A stretch of 6,611 bases of DNA. Origin: Bacteroidota bacterium (GTDB lineage Bacteria > Bacteroidota > Bacteroidia > Cytophagales > Cytophagaceae). A model generated the notes under the pieces. It ran no database searches. It had not been told where the DNA came from and saw only the letters and a program-made list of their open reading frames with translations. The translations under genes and the position numbers were made by a program. Positions 5,113 through 6,611 of this stretch are shown here, piece by piece. Within the stretch, counting starts at the first letter, position 1. Each line of letters starts with the position of its first letter. The stretch spans positions 1 through 6,611 of the forward strand of contig JAEWAY010000034.1 in the NCBI GenBank assembly GCA_023391415.1, read 5' to 3'.

Positions 5113-5131
5113 ATTTGCATATAAAACAAAT
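5113..5131. promoter_or_regulatory. AT-rich dyad in the IclR gene promoter region
   Basis: ATTTG-N9-CAAAT (5113-5131) lies in a notably AT-rich stretch (about 5112-5140), 30 nt upstream of the IclR start. CAAA-TT-TTTG (5127-5136) overlaps it. IclR regulators commonly bind AT-rich pseudo-palindromes in their own promoters, so this may be an autoregulatory operator. The match is short and could be chance. Confidence 0.35.
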
Positions 5132-5154
5132 TTTTGAATAGGTCATCCTCGCTC

Positions 5155-5527
5155 TCACCTCTCATCGGCCAATCCGGCCTGTTTCATGAAGGCCATCGGG
5201 CCACGGATGATTGCCACGCGCTTTTGGAAGTACTGGCGAAGCCTGTCGGAGAGGGCAGAGCGACGCCATTCTCTAAGCTCTTGCGCTCAAGCGAGCGTAT
5301 CCGCGTCCGCATCTATGCGGAGAACGCCCCATTCGACATGAAGGACCACCCTCAAAGGCAGAGGCTATCGCTGGTCAGATGGAAGCGACGGCAGGCCCAG
5401 AGCCTGGTGGATCGAGATCGATGACGAGGAAGAGGAGCCGCGCCATCTTCGTACCGAGATCTATGGCTGGGAAGACGCCGAGCCGCTAACGCTGCGGTTT
5501 ACGGCTCATGATCGATATCGTGCGTAG
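5155..5527 (+). pseudogene. DnaQ-like 3'-5' exonuclease, 5'-truncated and frameshifted
   Basis: The intact family consists of DEDDh exonucleases related to the DNA polymerase III epsilon subunit. From 5161 one frame reads LIGQSGLFHEGHRATDDCHA then LLEVLAKPVGEG and VRIYAENAPFDMKD. HRATDD (5194-5211) is the Exo III motif HxAxxD. After the GAC codon at 5344 one extra C (5346 or 5347) shifts the frame. Reading on from 5348 gives TLKGRGYRWSDGSDGRPRAW, WIEIDDEEEEPRHLRTEIYG and finally LTLRFTAHDRYRA with a stop at 5525. The whole C-terminal half is therefore recognisable across the shift. The N-terminal half with Exo I (DxET) and Exo II is absent: homology stops next to the IclR promoter region. A 5' truncation plus a frameshift makes this a clear pseudogene. 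The exact left boundary is uncertain by about 10-20 nt. Confidence 0.8.
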
Positions 5528-5539
5528 CGGTGCCGTGAT

Positions 5540-5565
5540 CGCGAAATCAGAGAACCGATTTCGCG
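5540..5565. terminator. 9-bp-stem hairpin between convergent exonuclease remnant and trxB
   Basis: CGCGAAATC (5540-5548) pairs perfectly with GATTTCGCG (5557-5565) around an 8-nt loop. It lies in the 83-nt gap between the exonuclease remnant's stop and the trxB stop, which face each other. It is probably a shared 3'-end structure or a small dispersed palindrome. No T-tract adjoins it on either strand. Confidence 0.5.
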
Positions 5566-5610
5566 CCGCCGCTAATCATCGTACCTTGGCAGGGGCGAGA
5601 ACCGCGCTAG

Positions 5611-6611
5611 CTACCAAGCTTCGATCATCTCCGAACGGCGCCTTTCCTCAGCCGCAATTTTCGCGTCTGAGCTGTGCTCCGCCAAGTACTTCTCGGCTTC
5701 GAGCGCCGCCATGCAGCCCATACCCGCGGCCAGAACGGCTTGTCGATAGGTGGGATCAGCGACGTCGCCGGCGGCTAGAACGCCTTCTTGACTGGTCTTC
5801 GTCGACCAAGGGGCGATCTTGATGTAGCCGGTCTCGTCCATGTCGATCTGGCCGCGGAAGAGAGCGGTCGCCGGATCATGGCCGATCGCGACGAAAACTC
5901 CGTCGGTCGCAATCTCTTTCAACTCGCCAGTCTTCGTGTTGCGGAGCCGAGCACCGGTAACGGACTTCAACGGCTCCGTGGTCCCAAGGATCTCGTCGAC
6001 AGCGTGATCCCAGATGACCTCGACTTTCGGATTCGCGAACAGGCGCTCCTGGAGGATCTTCTCGGCGCGGAAGCTGTCGCGGCGATGGACCACCGTGACC
6101 TTGGAGGCATGGTTGGTCAGATAGAGAGCTTCCTCGACGGCGGTGTTGCCGCCGCCGACGACCACCACTTCCTTGCCCCGATAGAAGAAGCCGTCGCAGG
6201 TCGCGCAGGCAGAGACCCCGTGCCCGCCGAAGTGCTTTTCGGAATCCAGCCCGAGCCAGCGGGCCTGGGCACCGGTGGCGATGATCACGGTGTCAGCGAG
6301 GTAAGTATCGCCCGAGTCGCCGATGGCCTTTTTCGGGGTCGAGGCCAAGTCCACTGAAACGATCAGATCATACACGAGCTGAGTGCCGACATTCTCCGCC
6401 TGCTGGCGCATCTGTTCCATCAAATCTGGACCCTGCACGGCATGAGCGAAGCCTGGGTAATTCTCCACATCGGTGGTGATGGTGAGCTGCCCGCCGGGCG
6501 TTATGCCCGTCACGAGCAGCGGCTTCAGGCTAGCCCGAGCCGCGTAGATCGCCGCGGTGTAGCCCGCCGGGCCGGAGCCCACGATGACGAGGTCGCGCAC
6601 GTCGGTGGCGG
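5611..6611 (-). CDS. trxB: Thioredoxin-disulfide reductase, 5' end beyond window
   Basis: This cytoplasmic FAD enzyme uses NADPH to reduce thioredoxin. Numbering from the GTG at 6600: FAD-binding GSGPAG at 8-13, the redox-active CATC disulfide at 132-135 (SACATCDGFF), NADPH-binding GGGNTA at 149-154, HRRDSFRA at 172-179 for the NADPH 2'-phosphate, and a second FAD motif AAGDVAD with RQAVLAAGMGCMAA near 277-299. All are in the order of low-molecular-weight bacterial TrxB, and the length matches. The reading frame continues past 6600 to the window edge as ATD before VRDLVIVG, and homologues usually carry a few residues there, so the true start is probably outside the window and the GTG is unlikely to be used. 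The C-terminal extension (HSSDAKIAAEERRRSEMIEAW) is charged and probably flexible. No defects are seen. Confidence 0.95.
   Translation of the reverse strand, partial: ATDVRDLVIVGSGPAGYTAAIYAARASLKPLLVTGITPGGQLTITTDVENYPGFAHAVQGPDLMEQMRQQAENVGTQLVYDLIVSVDLASTPKKAIGDSGDTYLADTVIIATGAQARWLGLDSEKHFGGHGVSACATCDGFFYRGKEVVVVGGGNTAVEEALYLTNHASKVTVVHRRDSFRAEKILQERLFANPKVEVIWDHAVDEILGTTEPLKSVTGARLRNTKTGELKEIATDGVFVAIGHDPATALFRGQIDMDETGYIKIAPWSTKTSQEGVLAAGDVADPTYRQAVLAAGMGCMAALEAEKYLAEHSSDAKIAAEERRRSEMIEAW

Noticed and set aside
5134..5424. A complete 96-residue + strand gene
   Set aside because: It is only the first part of the exonuclease remnant. The homology continues in the next frame after an extra base, and the apparent TTG start lies in IclR promoter DNA.
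5788..6357. 189-codon + strand frame opposite trxB
   Set aside because: It is fully antisense to an unmistakable trxB, and its acidic low-complexity translation is a typical mirror of that gene.
1..6611. CRISPR arrays, tRNA or rRNA genes, toxin-antitoxin or defence genes
   Set aside because: No spaced direct repeats, no cloverleaf pattern and no such protein families were seen on either strand.

Overview
The window reads as chromosomal DNA of a GC-rich alphaproteobacterium, most likely of the order Hyphomicrobiales (Rhizobiales). This rests on the codon use, the style of the GreA-like, MOSC and thioredoxin reductase proteins, a FixK/FNR-type box, and the IS3-family transposases. The genus cannot be fixed from sequence alone.

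Left part (1-2064): a small antibiotic-biosynthesis-monooxygenase (ABM) fold protein and a GreA/GreB C-terminal-like protein lie in tandem on the + strand. Two strong back-to-back hairpins follow (921-955 and 971-1020). A short unrecognised gene faces them on the - strand (1035-1247). Upstream of that small gene are a perfect 11-bp inverted repeat and a consensus TTGAT-N4-GTCAA box (1301-1314), in the divergent region shared with a + strand MOSC-domain gene (1519-2064). The last codons of the MOSC gene appear to run into insertion-sequence DNA.

Middle (about 2025-5150) is a scarred accessory segment. It holds the tail of one IS3-family transposase (2071-2175) and then a structurally complete but different IS3-family element (2205-3472). 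That element has orfA, orfB, terminal inverted repeats, and a G GGA AAC heptamer in exactly the right frame for -1 programmed frameshifting. No target duplication flanks it. Its right end is fused directly to a BKACE (beta-keto acid cleavage enzyme, DUF849) gene that has lost its first few dozen codons. An intact IclR-family regulator converges on this broken gene.

Right part (5155-6611): the 3' half of a DnaQ-like 3'-5' exonuclease gene survives, 5'-truncated and carrying a one-base frameshift. A 9-bp-stem hairpin follows it, then thioredoxin reductase (trxB) on the - strand, which runs off the window edge.

The simplest history is that IS-mediated insertions and deletions brought in or rearranged the BKACE/IclR segment. 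In doing so they damaged three genes: the MOSC tail, the BKACE 5' end and the exonuclease 5' half. The IclR regulator was left beside a probably dead target. I see no CRISPR array, tRNA, rRNA or defence system, and nothing that amounts to a clearly new multi-gene system. The most interesting signals are the box-plus-dyad upstream of the small unknown gene, the frameshift signal and the rearrangement scars.
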